Below are positions 25,942 to 35,004 of a DNA stretch of 64,000 nucleotides, piece after piece. Origin of the DNA: JAFGRU01 sp963665915 (GTDB lineage Bacteria > Desulfobacterota > Desulfuromonadia > Desulfuromonadales > JAAYDE01). Each line of letters opens with the position of its first letter. Positions within the stretch are counted from its first letter, which is position 1. A model generated the notes under the pieces. That model saw only the letters and a list, made by a program, of their open reading frames with translations. It was not told where the DNA came from and ran no database searches. The stretch is from the NCBI GenBank assembly GCA_963665915.2, contig CAXXSG010000010.1, positions 62,001 to 126,000 on the forward strand, read 5' to 3'. Position numbers and translations under genes: made by a program.

Positions 25942-26523
25942 ATGGGAGATTTTTTTGTCATCTTGGTTAGTGCAATCTTCGTCAACAACTTTGTTTTGGC
26001 CAGATTCTTGGGCCTTTGCCCTTTTATGGGGGTTACCAAGAAGGTTGACACGGCCGTAGGGATGGGTGCAGCGGTTACTTTTGTCATGACCGTTGCTGCA
26101 ATCGTCACCTGGGTCATCCAGTATTTCATCCTGATGCCTTTCGGGATTGAATATCTGCAAACGATTGCCTTTATTCTGGTCATTGCCTCTCTGGTCCAGT
26201 TGGTGGAAATGGTCGTTCAGAAAACCAGCCCCGTCCTTTACCAGTCTCTCGGTATCTTCCTTCCCCTCATCACCACGAACTGTGCGGTTCTCGGCCTCGC
26301 TGTTTTGAATATCCAGACAGGTTACTCCTTCCTTGAAAGTATTCTTTTTGCTATCGGTGCTGCCGTCGGTTTCACCCTGGCGATGGTCCTCATGGCGGGA
26401 ATTCGTGAGCGGGTGGACCTTGGTCCGGTACCTAAATGTTTTCAAGGTCTGCCTATTGCGTATATCACGGCAGGGTTGCTGTCGCTGGCGTTCATGGGCT
26501 TTGCTGGTCTGGTAAAAGGTTAA
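25942..26523 (+). CDS. rnfA: Rnf complex membrane subunit RnfA
   Basis: RnfA is one of two homologous six-helix subunits of the ion-pumping ferredoxin:NAD oxidoreductase. The protein (MGDFFVILVSAIFVNNFVLA) contains VFVNNFVLARFLG-like and LPLITTNCAVLGLAV segments; the inverted-topology repeats with conserved cysteines hold a membrane iron-sulfur centre in this family. The ATG at 25942 is preferred to 25930 because GGAG lies six bases ahead and gives 193 residues, the usual size. It leads the operon rnfABCDGE. Confidence 0.95.
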   Translation: MGDFFVILVSAIFVNNFVLARFLGLCPFMGVTKKVDTAVGMGAAVTFVMTVAAIVTWVIQYFILMPFGIEYLQTIAFILVIASLVQLVEMVVQKTSPVLYQSLGIFLPLITTNCAVLGLAVLNIQTGYSFLESILFAIGAAVGFTLAMVLMAGIRERVDLGPVPKCFQGLPIAYITAGLLSLAFMGFAGLVKG

Positions 26524-26556
26524 ATAGGTTAGCCATTTACGAAAAGGGAAATTTCG

Positions 26557-27378
26557 ATGATTTCTGCTGTTGTTAGTCTTGGTGGTATAGGGTTGGGCGC
26601 TGCGATCATCCTGGGTCTTGCAGCGAAAAAATTCGCGGTCGAAGTTGATCCGAAAGAAGAAGCGATTCTGGAAGTGTTGCCGGGCGCAAATTGTGGTGCT
26701 TGCGGCTATCCCGGATGCGGCGGTTTTGCAAAAGCCGTTGTTGCCGGCGAAGCCGATCCTTCCGCTTGTACCCCCGGCGGAAAAAGCGTTCTTGAAAAGA
26801 TTGCTGAAATCATGGGTGTCGAAGCGGTAGCCGCAGAGCCTATGGTAGCTGTTGTCATCTGCCAGGGAGACAACCAGAAAGCTAAGGATAAATATAAATA
26901 TCTGGGGATTAGAACTTGTGGCTCAGCGCAGATGCTTGCCGGCGGTCCGAAAGCCTGCCCGGGTGGTTGCCTGGGTTTTGGTGACTGTCTCGCGGCCTGT
27001 CCCTTTGGTGCTATTGAAATCACTGCTGAAGGCCTGGCGGTTATAGACCGGGAAAAATGTACCGGCTGTAAAAAATGTCTTTCGGTTTGCCCCCGCAATG
27101 TCATTGTTATGGCTCCGAAAGCTGCGTCCGTCCATGTCCTCTGCAACAGCCATGACAAAGGTCCTGCGGTGAAGAAATACTGCCAAGTCGGTTGCATAGG
27201 TTGCATGCTCTGTAAGAAGGCCGCAGAAGAGGTGTATACCGTCGATAATTTCCTGGCCAACGTCAAGTATGACAGTTATGACCAGGAACAGGCGCGTGCC
27301 GGAATGGAGAAATGCCCGACCAAGTGTATCCGGGACTTTGCCGAGGGGTATCCGGAGGGAAGTTCTTTTGAACCCTAG
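26557..27378 (+). CDS. rnfB: Rnf complex iron-sulfur subunit RnfB
   Basis: RnfB receives electrons from ferredoxin. The 273-residue protein starts with one membrane helix (residues about 4-26), then a four-cysteine cluster motif NCGACGYPGCGGFAKAV, then several CxxCxxC sets that bind 4Fe-4S clusters (CLGFGDCLAACPFGAI, CTGCKKCLSVCPRNV, CIGCMLCKKAAEE). It is the long RnfB type with an extra C-terminal ferredoxin-like part. It follows rnfA by 33 bp. Confidence 0.96.
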   Translation: MISAVVSLGGIGLGAAIILGLAAKKFAVEVDPKEEAILEVLPGANCGACGYPGCGGFAKAVVAGEADPSACTPGGKSVLEKIAEIMGVEAVAAEPMVAVVICQGDNQKAKDKYKYLGIRTCGSAQMLAGGPKACPGGCLGFGDCLAACPFGAIEITAEGLAVIDREKCTGCKKCLSVCPRNVIVMAPKAASVHVLCNSHDKGPAVKKYCQVGCIGCMLCKKAAEEVYTVDNFLANVKYDSYDQEQARAGMEKCPTKCIRDFAEGYPEGSSFEP

Positions 27379-27461
27379 CAATCACTGAACATCGGTTTGG
27401 ATGTCGTTTCAGGTAGAAGGAAATTATTTAAAACCTTCTTGTCAGGATAGAGGAAATGAGC

Positions 27462-28784
27462 ATGGAATTGAAAACATTCCGAGGGGGGTTGCATCCCCCC
27501 GACAACAAAAAGTGGTCAGCGAAAAAGGCTATTGAAGTTTGTCCTTTGGCCGAAGGTGATGAGCTTGTAATACACCTTTCCCAGCATATCGGAGCACCTG
27601 CCGAGGCCTGTGTCAAGAAAGGCGATCTGGTCAAAAAAGGGCAGGTCATCGGGACGCCAAAAGGCTTTGTTTCCGTGCCGATTCACTCTTCAACCTCCGG
27701 CGAGGTCATAGCTGTTGAACCTCGCATCGCCACGGCAGGTACTCTGCTTCCCGCCGTTGTCATCAAGGCGGATGGCGAAGATGCCTGGGATGAGGGTCTG
27801 GTCGGCGGCGATCCGGAAACCATGACTCCGGATGAAATCAAGGATAAGATCAAGGATGCCGGCATCGTGGGCATGGGCGGCGCGACATTCCCGACCCATG
27901 TCAAGCTCAGCCCGCCCGAAGACAAAAACATTGAATATCTGATTCTCAACGGTGTTGAATGCGAGCCTTATCTGACGGCTGACGACAGACTGATGCTTGA
28001 GGATCCGGAAAATATAATTGAGGGTGTTCTGATCCTTAAAAAAGTCCTTGGCGTGGAGAAGGCGATTATAGGGATCGAAGCCAACAAGCCTGAAGCCATC
28101 GAACTGATGACCAAAGCCTGTGCCGGCAAGGGCGTCGAAGTGGGGGCGCTTAAGGTCCAGTATCCTCAGGGCGCTGAAAAACAACTGATTTTTGCCTTGA
28201 CCGGTAGAGAGGTTCCTTCCGGTGGATTGCCCATGGATTGTGGGGTCGTGGTTCAGAATGTGGGGACAGCGGCAGCCGTAAACGATGCAGTGCGCAGGGG
28301 GATTCCTCTGATTGAAAGAGTTGCCACGGTTTCCGGCGCAGCCATTGTGGAGCCGAAAAACCTCAGGATCAAAATTGGTCAGCCTCTCTCCAAGCTGGTA
28401 GAATTCTGCGGCGGCATTAAAGGGGAACTGGGCAAGGTTATTCAGGGCGGTCCCATGATGGGAATGGCCGCGGTTTCTCTGGATATTCCGGCCACCAGAG
28501 GCACGTCGGGTCTTCTGCTCTTTGCCGAAGACCAGGTTTTAAAAGAGCCGGAAGGTCCTTGCGTAAGATGTGGGAATTGTGTCCGTGCTTGTCCGTCCTT
28601 TATCCTGCCGACCGATATCGCCTACATGGCGCGTAAAGGCCTGGTTGACGAAGCAGAGAAATTGAATGCGATGGATTGTATTGAATGTGGCTGCTGTACT
28701 TACATTTGTCCTGCCCGGATTCCGCTTATCCAGTCCCTGCGGCAGGCAAAAGGTGCCATTCTAGCTAAGAGAAGGAAGGTTTGA
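27462..28784 (+). CDS. rnfC: Rnf complex NADH-binding subunit RnfC
   Basis: RnfC carries FMN and the NADH site, related to NuoF. The protein of about 440 residues begins MELKTFRGGLHPPDNK, has the glycine-rich GMGGATFPTHVKLSPP nucleotide/FMN loop, the GVECEPYLTADDRLM segment, and two C-terminal 4Fe-4S motifs (CVRCGNCVRACPSFIL and CIECGCCTYICPARIPL). AGAGGA seven bases ahead favours ATG 27462; an ATG at 27456 in the same frame is too close to it. The long Ala/Lys-rich C-terminal tail seen in enterobacterial RnfC is missing, as in most other phyla. Confidence 0.96.
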   Translation: MELKTFRGGLHPPDNKKWSAKKAIEVCPLAEGDELVIHLSQHIGAPAEACVKKGDLVKKGQVIGTPKGFVSVPIHSSTSGEVIAVEPRIATAGTLLPAVVIKADGEDAWDEGLVGGDPETMTPDEIKDKIKDAGIVGMGGATFPTHVKLSPPEDKNIEYLILNGVECEPYLTADDRLMLEDPENIIEGVLILKKVLGVEKAIIGIEANKPEAIELMTKACAGKGVEVGALKVQYPQGAEKQLIFALTGREVPSGGLPMDCGVVVQNVGTAAAVNDAVRRGIPLIERVATVSGAAIVEPKNLRIKIGQPLSKLVEFCGGIKGELGKVIQGGPMMGMAAVSLDIPATRGTSGLLLFAEDQVLKEPEGPCVRCGNCVRACPSFILPTDIAYMARKGLVDEAEKLNAMDCIECGCCTYICPARIPLIQSLRQAKGAILAKRRKV

Positions 28785-28785
28785 C

Positions 28786-29760
28786 GTGGAGAAAACACTG
28801 TATCTTTCCTCTTCCCCACATGTTCATGAGGGGGGAACAACGGCACAGGCAATGCGGGCTGTCATTTATGCGTTGCTGCCCTGTTGTGTCGTATGGTTTT
28901 TTTCGTTCGGTTTGCAGTCCATACTGGTAATGCTGCTTTGCATTCTTGGTTGCGTCGGTTCGGAAGCGGTCTCCCAGAAGATGATGGGGAAACCCCTGAC
29001 AATTACCGACGGCAGCGCTGCCATGACCGGGATACTGCTTGCTTTCAACATTCCGCCTAACAGTGCCTGGTGGATGGCCCTTCTGGGCGGGATTATTGCG
29101 GTCGTTCTCGGTAAACAGGTCTTCGGCGGTCTGGGGTATAACTCTTTCAACCCGGCCTTGATCGGACGGACCGTGCTATTGATTTCCTTCCCTGTGCAGA
29201 TGACCACTTGGGTTATGCCGAGAAGCCTTGAAATTACTTCGGCAACGCCTTTGTCCGAAGTCAAAATGGCTGTAGGCCTCCATGGCGCTATACCCGATGA
29301 GCTCAAGGCTCAACTGGGAAGTATCCTGATGGGTGGCTTTGGCGGGCAGTTGGGGGTCATCTCTGGATTTGCCCTAATCCTTGGCGGGAGTTATCTCCTT
29401 TATCGGAAAATTATTACCTGGCATATTCCGGCAACCTTTATCGGTTCGGCATTCATTCTCTCCGGAATTTTATGGGCAGTTGATTCATCCAAATATCCGA
29501 GTCCAATTTTTCACCTCTTCACCGGTGGGTTGCTTCTCGGGGCATTCTTTATGGCGACGGACTGGGTTACAACCCCGATTACACCAAAGGGGATGCTGAT
29601 CTTTGGAACAGGGTGCGGGGTTCTGACCATCCTCATCAGGGTCTTTGGTGGGTATCCCGAAGGTGTCGCATTCTCTATTCTGTTGATGAACAGTGCGACT
29701 CCGGTTATTGATCGTTTTACAGTGCCCAAAAAATTCGGGCTTGTTCCTGAAAAGGGTTAG
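28786..29760 (+). CDS. rnfD: Rnf complex membrane subunit RnfD
   Basis: RnfD resembles NqrB: about nine membrane helices and a covalently bound FMN. The 324-residue protein begins LYLSSSPHVHEGG and has the flavin-attachment threonine expected in LMNSATPVIDRF near residue 305, where the family usually has SGATP; serine-glycine is replaced by asparagine-serine, while the Thr is kept. The start is GTG with GAAGGAAGG six bases upstream, two bases after rnfC ends. Confidence 0.95.
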   Translation: MEKTLYLSSSPHVHEGGTTAQAMRAVIYALLPCCVVWFFSFGLQSILVMLLCILGCVGSEAVSQKMMGKPLTITDGSAAMTGILLAFNIPPNSAWWMALLGGIIAVVLGKQVFGGLGYNSFNPALIGRTVLLISFPVQMTTWVMPRSLEITSATPLSEVKMAVGLHGAIPDELKAQLGSILMGGFGGQLGVISGFALILGGSYLLYRKIITWHIPATFIGSAFILSGILWAVDSSKYPSPIFHLFTGGLLLGAFFMATDWVTTPITPKGMLIFGTGCGVLTILIRVFGGYPEGVAFSILLMNSATPVIDRFTVPKKFGLVPEKG

Positions 29761-29771
29761 GAGGGATAAAA

Positions 29772-30362
29772 ATGAAAGAACTTAGCCGCCTTGCCCTCGT
29801 GCTAACAGTGATTACCGCGGGTGCTGCCTTACTTCTGGCTATGGTTGAACAGGTTACCCGCGAACCGATTGCCCAGCAGAGAAGACTTAAAACTCTGAGC
29901 GCCCTTACAGCCGTCCTTCCACCGGCTGACAACTCTCCGGACCAGGATACCGTCTCCTTGGTGACCGGGAAGGATAAAAAGGGGAATGACGCGGAAACGA
30001 TTTTTTACCGTGGCAGGAAAGGGGACGAGCTATCCGGGATAGCTTTTAAAGTGGTTGCTCCTGATGGCTACAGCGGGAACATTTTTGTCATGGTCGGTAT
30101 TGATCCGGAAGGAAATGTTTCCGGAGTTGAAATTTTGCAGCATGCGGAAACTCCTGGTTTAGGTGCTCTGGTAGAAAGTGCCTCGTGGAAAGACCAATTT
30201 AAGGGCAAAGGCCTGGAAAATGCGGATTGGAGAGTCAAAAAAGATGGTGGCGAATTCGAACAGATCACTGCCGCGACAATTACGCCCCGTGCAATCGTCG
30301 GCGCCATCCGCAAAGGCCTGGAGTTTTTCAAGGCCCACAAAGACGAGATTACAGGGGGATAG
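29772..30362 (+). CDS. rnfG: Rnf complex FMN-binding subunit RnfG
   Basis: RnfG is anchored by one N-terminal helix (ALVLTVITAGAALLLAMVEQ) with a periplasmic FMN-binding domain. The conserved HAETPGLGALVES segment and the flavinylation region ITAATITPRAIVGAI, with Thr near residue 169, are present. The 196-residue size is normal. It shares FMN-attachment machinery with RnfD; no ApbE-type flavin transferase gene is in this window. Confidence 0.95.
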   Translation: MKELSRLALVLTVITAGAALLLAMVEQVTREPIAQQRRLKTLSALTAVLPPADNSPDQDTVSLVTGKDKKGNDAETIFYRGRKGDELSGIAFKVVAPDGYSGNIFVMVGIDPEGNVSGVEILQHAETPGLGALVESASWKDQFKGKGLENADWRVKKDGGEFEQITAATITPRAIVGAIRKGLEFFKAHKDEITGG

Positions 30363-30371
30363 GGGGCATAA

Positions 30372-30965
30372 ATGAGTTTTGTCACTGAATTAAAAAGAGG
30401 TATCTGGACCGAAAACGCTGTTTTTAAGCTTGGTCTGGGTCTTTGTCCCGCACTGGCGGTTTCCTCCAGTGCCATCAATGGACTTGGAATGGGATTGGCA
30501 GCAACATTTGTTCTGATCTGTTCGAATGCTGTTGTGTCTTCGATGAGGAAGGTGATTCCGTCCAAAGTCCGAATCCCGGCCTTTATTGTTATTATTGCTT
30601 CATTTGTGACCGTTGTTGATCTTGTCATGGCGGGCTTTTTGCCTGACCTGCACAAGGCTCTCGGGATATTCATTCCTCTGATCGTTGTCAACTGTGTTAT
30701 TCTGGGTCGGGCTGAAGCTTTCGCCTCAAAGAATGCTGTTGTTCTTTCGGTAATTGATGGCATTGTTATGGGTTTGGGTTTTACTTTTGCTCTTGTAGTT
30801 CTGGGTTGCGTGCGTGAAATTATCGGGGCCGGTTCTGTTTTTGGGGTTGGTATCCTCGGTTCTGGATATATCCCTGCTCTGTTGCTGATTCTTCCTCCCG
30901 GAGCGTTTCTGGCTATCGGGTTCCTGCTGGGTGGAATGAACAGATTGGAAGCCAGCAAAAAATAG
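30372..30965 (+). CDS. rnfE: Rnf complex membrane subunit RnfE
   Basis: RnfE is the second of the RnfA/RnfE pair, six membrane helices with inverted topology. The 197-residue protein contains NAVFKLGLGLCPALAVSSSA and FIPLIVVNCVILGRAEAFA, both typical. It is the last gene of the operon; a strong terminator follows 20 bp downstream, and the next gene is convergent. Confidence 0.95.
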   Translation: MSFVTELKRGIWTENAVFKLGLGLCPALAVSSSAINGLGMGLAATFVLICSNAVVSSMRKVIPSKVRIPAFIVIIASFVTVVDLVMAGFLPDLHKALGIFIPLIVVNCVILGRAEAFASKNAVVLSVIDGIVMGLGFTFALVVLGCVREIIGAGSVFGVGILGSGYIPALLLILPPGAFLAIGFLLGGMNRLEASKK

Positions 30966-30985
30966 GCACGGTTGATTTCTTATAT

Positions 30986-31018
30986 AAAAAAAGCCACCTG
31001 AATCGGGTGGCTTTTTTT
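30986..31018. terminator. Terminator of the rnf operon, likely bidirectional
   Basis: An A7 tract, GCCACC, a short loop, GGTGGC and a T7 tract (30986-31018) form a classic intrinsic terminator. The A tract upstream makes it usable for the convergent nitroreductase gene as well. Confidence 0.92.
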
Positions 31019-31038
31019 ATTCAGAAAGTTTTTTGATT

Positions 31039-31617
31039 TCAGGAGGAGATAGCGATTTCAGAAAATGTTTTTCTCTGGTTGGGTGTTTCCATTTGTTTCA
31101 GGTCGCTTGGCAAGGTGTTCGGATCCCCCAGGCGGCCGACTACGATTGCCGCCATAACCTCATTTTCTTCTGCATCGAGACTCAAGATTTCAAATACCCT
31201 TTTTTGACTGAAACCGGCCATGCCATGGGCATAGTAGCCAAGTTTCCGGGCCTGAATGGCGAGAGAAAGCCAAGCAGATCCACAATCAAAAGAGGCGTGT
31301 CGGTTCGGCTTGCCTGTTGTTGAGAATTGTTTTGAGGCGACAAGGAACATGATAAGTGGAGCTTTTTCGGCCCAGAGCCTGTTCTTTTCAAACAGTGCCG
31401 TAAGAAATGTGCTCTTAGATTTCGGGGATGAAGCATAGTAAAATGTCCAGGGTTGTTCGTTGAAGCAGGAAGGGGCCCACCGTGCTGCCTCGAAAAGGGA
31501 CTCCAAATGGTGGGCGGGAATCTGGTCAGGTAGAAAAGATCTTGGCGACCACCTGTCGGTAAACATGCTGTCTACTTCACTGGCAGGAATTCTTGGACTT
31601 TTTCCCTGGAATGGCAT
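31039..31617 (-). CDS. Nitroreductase-family oxidoreductase
   Basis: A 192-residue FMN-dependent NAD(P)H oxidoreductase of the nitroreductase fold. The FMN-binding RWSPRSF motif lies near residue 22, followed by FEAARWAPSCFNEQPW, which is typical of the family, and a C-terminal AAIVVGRLGD segment. The physiological substrate cannot be told from sequence. It lies 38 bp downstream of the FMN reductase gene on the same strand, so the two flavin enzymes may be cotranscribed. Confidence 0.9.
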   Translation of the reverse strand: MPFQGKSPRIPASEVDSMFTDRWSPRSFLPDQIPAHHLESLFEAARWAPSCFNEQPWTFYYASSPKSKSTFLTALFEKNRLWAEKAPLIMFLVASKQFSTTGKPNRHASFDCGSAWLSLAIQARKLGYYAHGMAGFSQKRVFEILSLDAEENEVMAAIVVGRLGDPNTLPSDLKQMETPNQRKTFSEIAISS

Positions 31618-31655
31618 TTAAACCCCTTTAAATTACCGAAATATAAATTGATTTT

Positions 31656-32250
31656 TTAATCTGATGCATCTGCCAGCTCTTTTCCAAACTTCAGGGCTGA
31701 GTCGAGAATTTTGGAATTGGAAACAATGGCCCCTGGTTTTATGGGTGCGTGGGGTATGGTAAGAGTTTTCAGCTTTTTTCCGAAAAATCCGGCAATGCCT
31801 TTGACATTTTCTTCAAGAAGATTCAGGCCATGTTCTGCGGCTCCGGCCGAGGTGGCAATAAGAGCAAAGGAAACCTTCTGCAGGGGATGATTGATCTGTT
31901 TCCCGTCCTGAGTGATTTTGAAAAGTGAATACATTCTGTCAATCAGGAGTTTGATTTGTCCTGACAAGCCCATGAAGTAGACGGGGGAGGCAAAAAACGA
32001 CCACGTCCTGTTCAGGAATTCTGGCCACGACAGAGGTGGCTTCGTCCTTGATGACACATCGATACTGTTCAGATTTCTGGCAGCCCATACAGGCAATACA
32101 GCCCCGTTCCTTAAAGCCGACCTGATCAGCTCGGACGATCTCAACCGTTGCTCCGGCATCTCGCGCCGCGCTTGCCACCCAGTTAACCACAGTGAGCGTG
32201 TTACCATTTTCCCTGGGGCTCCCACAAATGAACATCAACTTTTTTCCCAC
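31656..32250 (-). pseudogene. Flavodoxin-fold NADPH-dependent FMN reductase, one-base frameshift
   Basis: The 5' frame (GTG at 32250 with AGGAGG five bases upstream) gives LMFICGSPRENGNTLTVVNW, the FMN phosphate loop, and CIACMGCQKSEQYRC; it breaks after EQDVVVF. The next frame resumes ASPVYFMGLSGQIKLLIDR, the expected continuation. Removing one base from the A6 run at 31992-31997 joins them into 197 residues, a normal length for the iron-sulfur-flavoprotein-like subgroup with a CxxC near residue 55. Error in the homopolymer is the simplest explanation. Confidence 0.85.
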
Positions 32251-32409
32251 TGATTCCTCCTGAAAAATCTGGTGAACAAAAAAGACCCCTGTCAAAAAAA
32301 ATTATAACAGAAGTCTTCCCATAAGAGTTTTAAATTGCAACCTTTGAAAAAGCCGTACGTTTGCGGTCACAATCTTTCAAAACTTTGATAGCTTTGCGAG
32401 CGATAAAGC

Positions 32410-33039
32410 CTAGCTTTCCTTCAGGATATAACCTTTTCCGCGGACTGTATGGATAAGCTTGGTTTTATAACCCTGATCCAGTTTTCGCCGCAAATAATTG
32501 ATATAAACATCAATTACATTGGTGAAAAAATCAAAATTCTGATTCCAGACATGGTTGGCAATCATGGTTCGGGTCAAAATCTGGTTCGGGTGGCGGATAA
32601 AGAATTCGAGCAGGGTGTACTCCTTTGGGGTTAAATTAATTTCTTTTTGATTCCGCCAGACCTTGTGTGAAACCGGATCCAGGAGTAAAGGCCCGAACTC
32701 GATCTTGGCCCCCCGGTTGTTTTCCCTGGCACGCAGAACACTCTGAAGTTTCTCCATGAGGTCGAATATGCGTTCGGGGCCGGGGGCGCTCACATTTTCA
32801 CCGGGGAAACACAAGACAGGAACCTCAATTTTATTCTCAAGAAGGGCATGTAAAATTTCCGCTTCTCCATTTTTCGGGAGAGAGGAGGAAATTAACATTA
32901 AATCAAAAGAAGAATCCAGGGCCATGGAAACAACGGTTTCTGTTTCCGAGGCAATTTCGGCCCAGAAATTCATATCTTCAAGTCCTTTCTTGATTGCAGT
33001 AGCACCTTTGCTGTCCTTTTCGACAATTAAAATGCGCAT
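32410..33039 (-). CDS. OmpR-type response regulator with a degenerate receiver
   Basis: A 209-residue protein. Residues 1-110 look like a receiver domain (MRILIVEKDSKGATAIKKGL) but the phosphorylation site is lost: where the family has D in LLLD.MLP, this protein reads LMLISSSLP, with Ser51; the conserved Thr/Ser and Lys further on are also not evident. The C-terminal winged helix (INLTPKEYTLLEFFIRHPNQ and VRGKGYILKES) is intact and should bind DNA. No sensor kinase lies nearby. It is the second gene after ppsR, with a 39-bp gap, so phosphorylation-independent regulation is inferred. Confidence 0.88.
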   Translation of the reverse strand: MRILIVEKDSKGATAIKKGLEDMNFWAEIASETETVVSMALDSSFDLMLISSSLPKNGEAEILHALLENKIEVPVLCFPGENVSAPGPERIFDLMEKLQSVLRARENNRGAKIEFGPLLLDPVSHKVWRNQKEINLTPKEYTLLEFFIRHPNQILTRTMIANHVWNQNFDFFTNVIDVYINYLRRKLDQGYKTKLIHTVRGKGYILKES

Positions 33040-33078
33040 AGCAGCGGACTCCTTTTTTTGTTGAAGAGCTTGAAATAA

Positions 33079-33885
33079 TTATTTAAGTGACAATTTAACC
33101 AAAATTTCATTGGCGGTTTCTTCAACCGCTTTTCCAGAAACGTTGACGATAATCCAGTTGTTGTGGCGAAACAGATTTTTCGTATAATAAATTTCATCAA
33201 CAATCTGCTCATAGTTTGCATATTCTGTTTTGATGCTTTGGTTGATATTCTTAAGTCTGGCAATTCTTAGCTCCACTAATCGTTGCGGATCAATTATCAG
33301 ACCCACCACCTGTTTCGACTCGACCTCAAAAAGTTCCCTAGGTGGATCAATACCTTTGACAATTGGGACATTCGCGACTTTCCATCCGCTGTGGGCGAGG
33401 TACATGGAAAGCGGTGTTTTGCTGGTACGAGAAACACCAACAAGCACAATGTCAGAAAAATGTATGCTTCTTAACTCCTGACCATCGTCATGTTGTACCG
33501 AAAACTCAACGGCTTCGATACGCTGGAAATATTTTTCATTAATTCCATGAAACAGGCCGGGCATCTCTTTTGGAGGGATCCCCATGCACCCGGACAGTTT
33601 CATCAGGAGCGGCGTCAGGAGGTCAATACTGGGTACGCCCCTGGCCTCGCATTCTTCATGAGTCAGAAGGGCAAACTCCTGGTTGACGATGGTGTAAACG
33701 ACTATTCCTTTATTGCGCTCAGCCTCCTCCAGAGCATTTAAAATTCTTTCTCTGGTTCTGACATTACCCACCCTTTTGACCAGAACCATTCCTTTTGGAA
33801 ATTGAGTCAAGGCGGCATCGACGATTTTCTCGACGGTTTCGCCTGTTGCATCAGAGAGCACGTATACATACTGTTTGGTCGGCAT
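33079..33885 (-). CDS. ppsR: Pyruvate, phosphate dikinase regulatory protein (PpsR/PDRP family)
   Basis: Bifunctional serine/threonine kinase and phosphorylase that switches pyruvate phosphate dikinase or PEP synthase off and on, thus controlling entry into gluconeogenesis. The 268-residue protein begins YVYVLSDATGETVEKI and has the P-loop-like GVSRTSKTPLSMYLA at 150-164, both family signatures, and the C-terminal EEIY-type segment. Whether the target is PPDK or PEP synthase cannot be told here; neither gene is in the window. Confidence 0.93.
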   Translation of the reverse strand: MPTKQYVYVLSDATGETVEKIVDAALTQFPKGMVLVKRVGNVRTRERILNALEEAERNKGIVVYTIVNQEFALLTHEECEARGVPSIDLLTPLLMKLSGCMGIPPKEMPGLFHGINEKYFQRIEAVEFSVQHDDGQELRSIHFSDIVLVGVSRTSKTPLSMYLAHSGWKVANVPIVKGIDPPRELFEVESKQVVGLIIDPQRLVELRIARLKNINQSIKTEYANYEQIVDEIYYTKNLFRHNNWIIVNVSGKAVEETANEILVKLSLK

Positions 33886-33917
33886 AATAGGGTTTAATTT
33901 TTTTTAATTACAAAAAC

Positions 33918-33945
33918 ATTGTATCAATCTGTGGCGTAACTGCAA
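33918..33945 (-). promoter_or_regulatory. Possible promoter of ppsR and the regulator gene
   Basis: Reading the minus strand, TTGCAG (33940-33945) and TACAAT (33918-33923) are 16 bp apart, about 33 bp ahead of the ppsR ATG. The -10 box is good and the -35 box moderate. Confidence 0.4.
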
Positions 33946-34080
33946 GTATTCAAAATGAATTTCTGTTAATAATTAGCACATAAATCGGGAAACATGCAAA
34001 ATCATATCTTTGTAAAACCACATTTTTAGGTTGGAGGGGATTTTTATTGCTTTTGACTCATGCTTTCGTAAAATAGCCAT

Positions 34081-35004
34081 ATGTCTAAGAGTTGGATCGA
34101 AATGAGTTTGAAAACACCCTCCTTGGGGGTGGATCTGGTGTGTGATTGCTTAAACGGCATGGGGTGTTCCGGTGTCATTGTCGAAGAAAAAGAACTGGAT
34201 ACATTTGTCATGCCTCACCACGAGCTGGAAAGGGGCCAGGAATACAGCATCAGGGCCTTTTTTCCGGAACCGGAGGACATTGATCACTGGCGTGGAGACA
34301 TAGAGAGACATTTGCTGGAAATCAGTTCTTTTATTCCAGGCTGGTCGCCTTTGGCGATGGAGCTGAAGTTGCTCGCTGATGAGAATTGGGCCGAGGACTG
34401 GAAACAGAATTTCCACTCTTTTCGTGTTGGTTCCCATCTGGTATTTAAACCTACGTGGGACAAGGGTCCTGTTCCGGAGGGGGATATCGTCATTAATATC
34501 GATCCCGGCATGGCTTTCGGGACGGGGACTCACCCGAGTACCCGACTTTGTCTGGAACGCCTGAATGGGATTCTTGAGGCTGGCTACCCCCTTGGGAAAG
34601 TTCTTGATGTGGGAACCGGGTCCGGTATCCTGGCCATGGCTGCCGTGGCTCTGGGTGCGGAAAGAGTACTCGGGTGTGATGTCGATGAGACCGCCTGTGC
34701 GGTTGCTCGCCGGAATATTGCCATGAACGGAATGGAAAACGAAATTGAAGTGAGTGGAAAATTGCTGGCCGAGATTGAAGAAAAGTTCGATGTAGTCGTT
34801 GCAAATATTCTCGCGGAAGAAAATGTCCGCCTTGGTCCTGATCTTCTTAGATGTCTGAACAAGGGTGGCTGGCTGATCCTTTCAGGGATTCTTGGCGAAA
34901 AAGAAACCCTGATTAAGAGCGGATTTTCTTTGTTTTCGCTGACTCTGCCACGGATCACACGGCTGGAAGACTGGTCCTGCTTCGTTTTTCAAAAGAAAGC
35001 CTAA
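34081..35004 (+). CDS. prmA: Ribosomal protein L11 methyltransferase
   Basis: PrmA trimethylates ribosomal protein L11 using S-adenosylmethionine. The 307-residue protein has the N-terminal L11-recognition domain and the methyltransferase fold with LDVGTGSGILAMAAVALGA, the acidic ribose site CDVDETA, and DVVVANILAE. A GTGTHPSTRLCL segment just before it is characteristic. No strong ribosome site is seen before ATG 34081. It directly abuts rsmE. Confidence 0.95.
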   Translation: MSKSWIEMSLKTPSLGVDLVCDCLNGMGCSGVIVEEKELDTFVMPHHELERGQEYSIRAFFPEPEDIDHWRGDIERHLLEISSFIPGWSPLAMELKLLADENWAEDWKQNFHSFRVGSHLVFKPTWDKGPVPEGDIVINIDPGMAFGTGTHPSTRLCLERLNGILEAGYPLGKVLDVGTGSGILAMAAVALGAERVLGCDVDETACAVARRNIAMNGMENEIEVSGKLLAEIEEKFDVVVANILAEENVRLGPDLLRCLNKGGWLILSGILGEKETLIKSGFSLFSLTLPRITRLEDWSCFVFQKKA

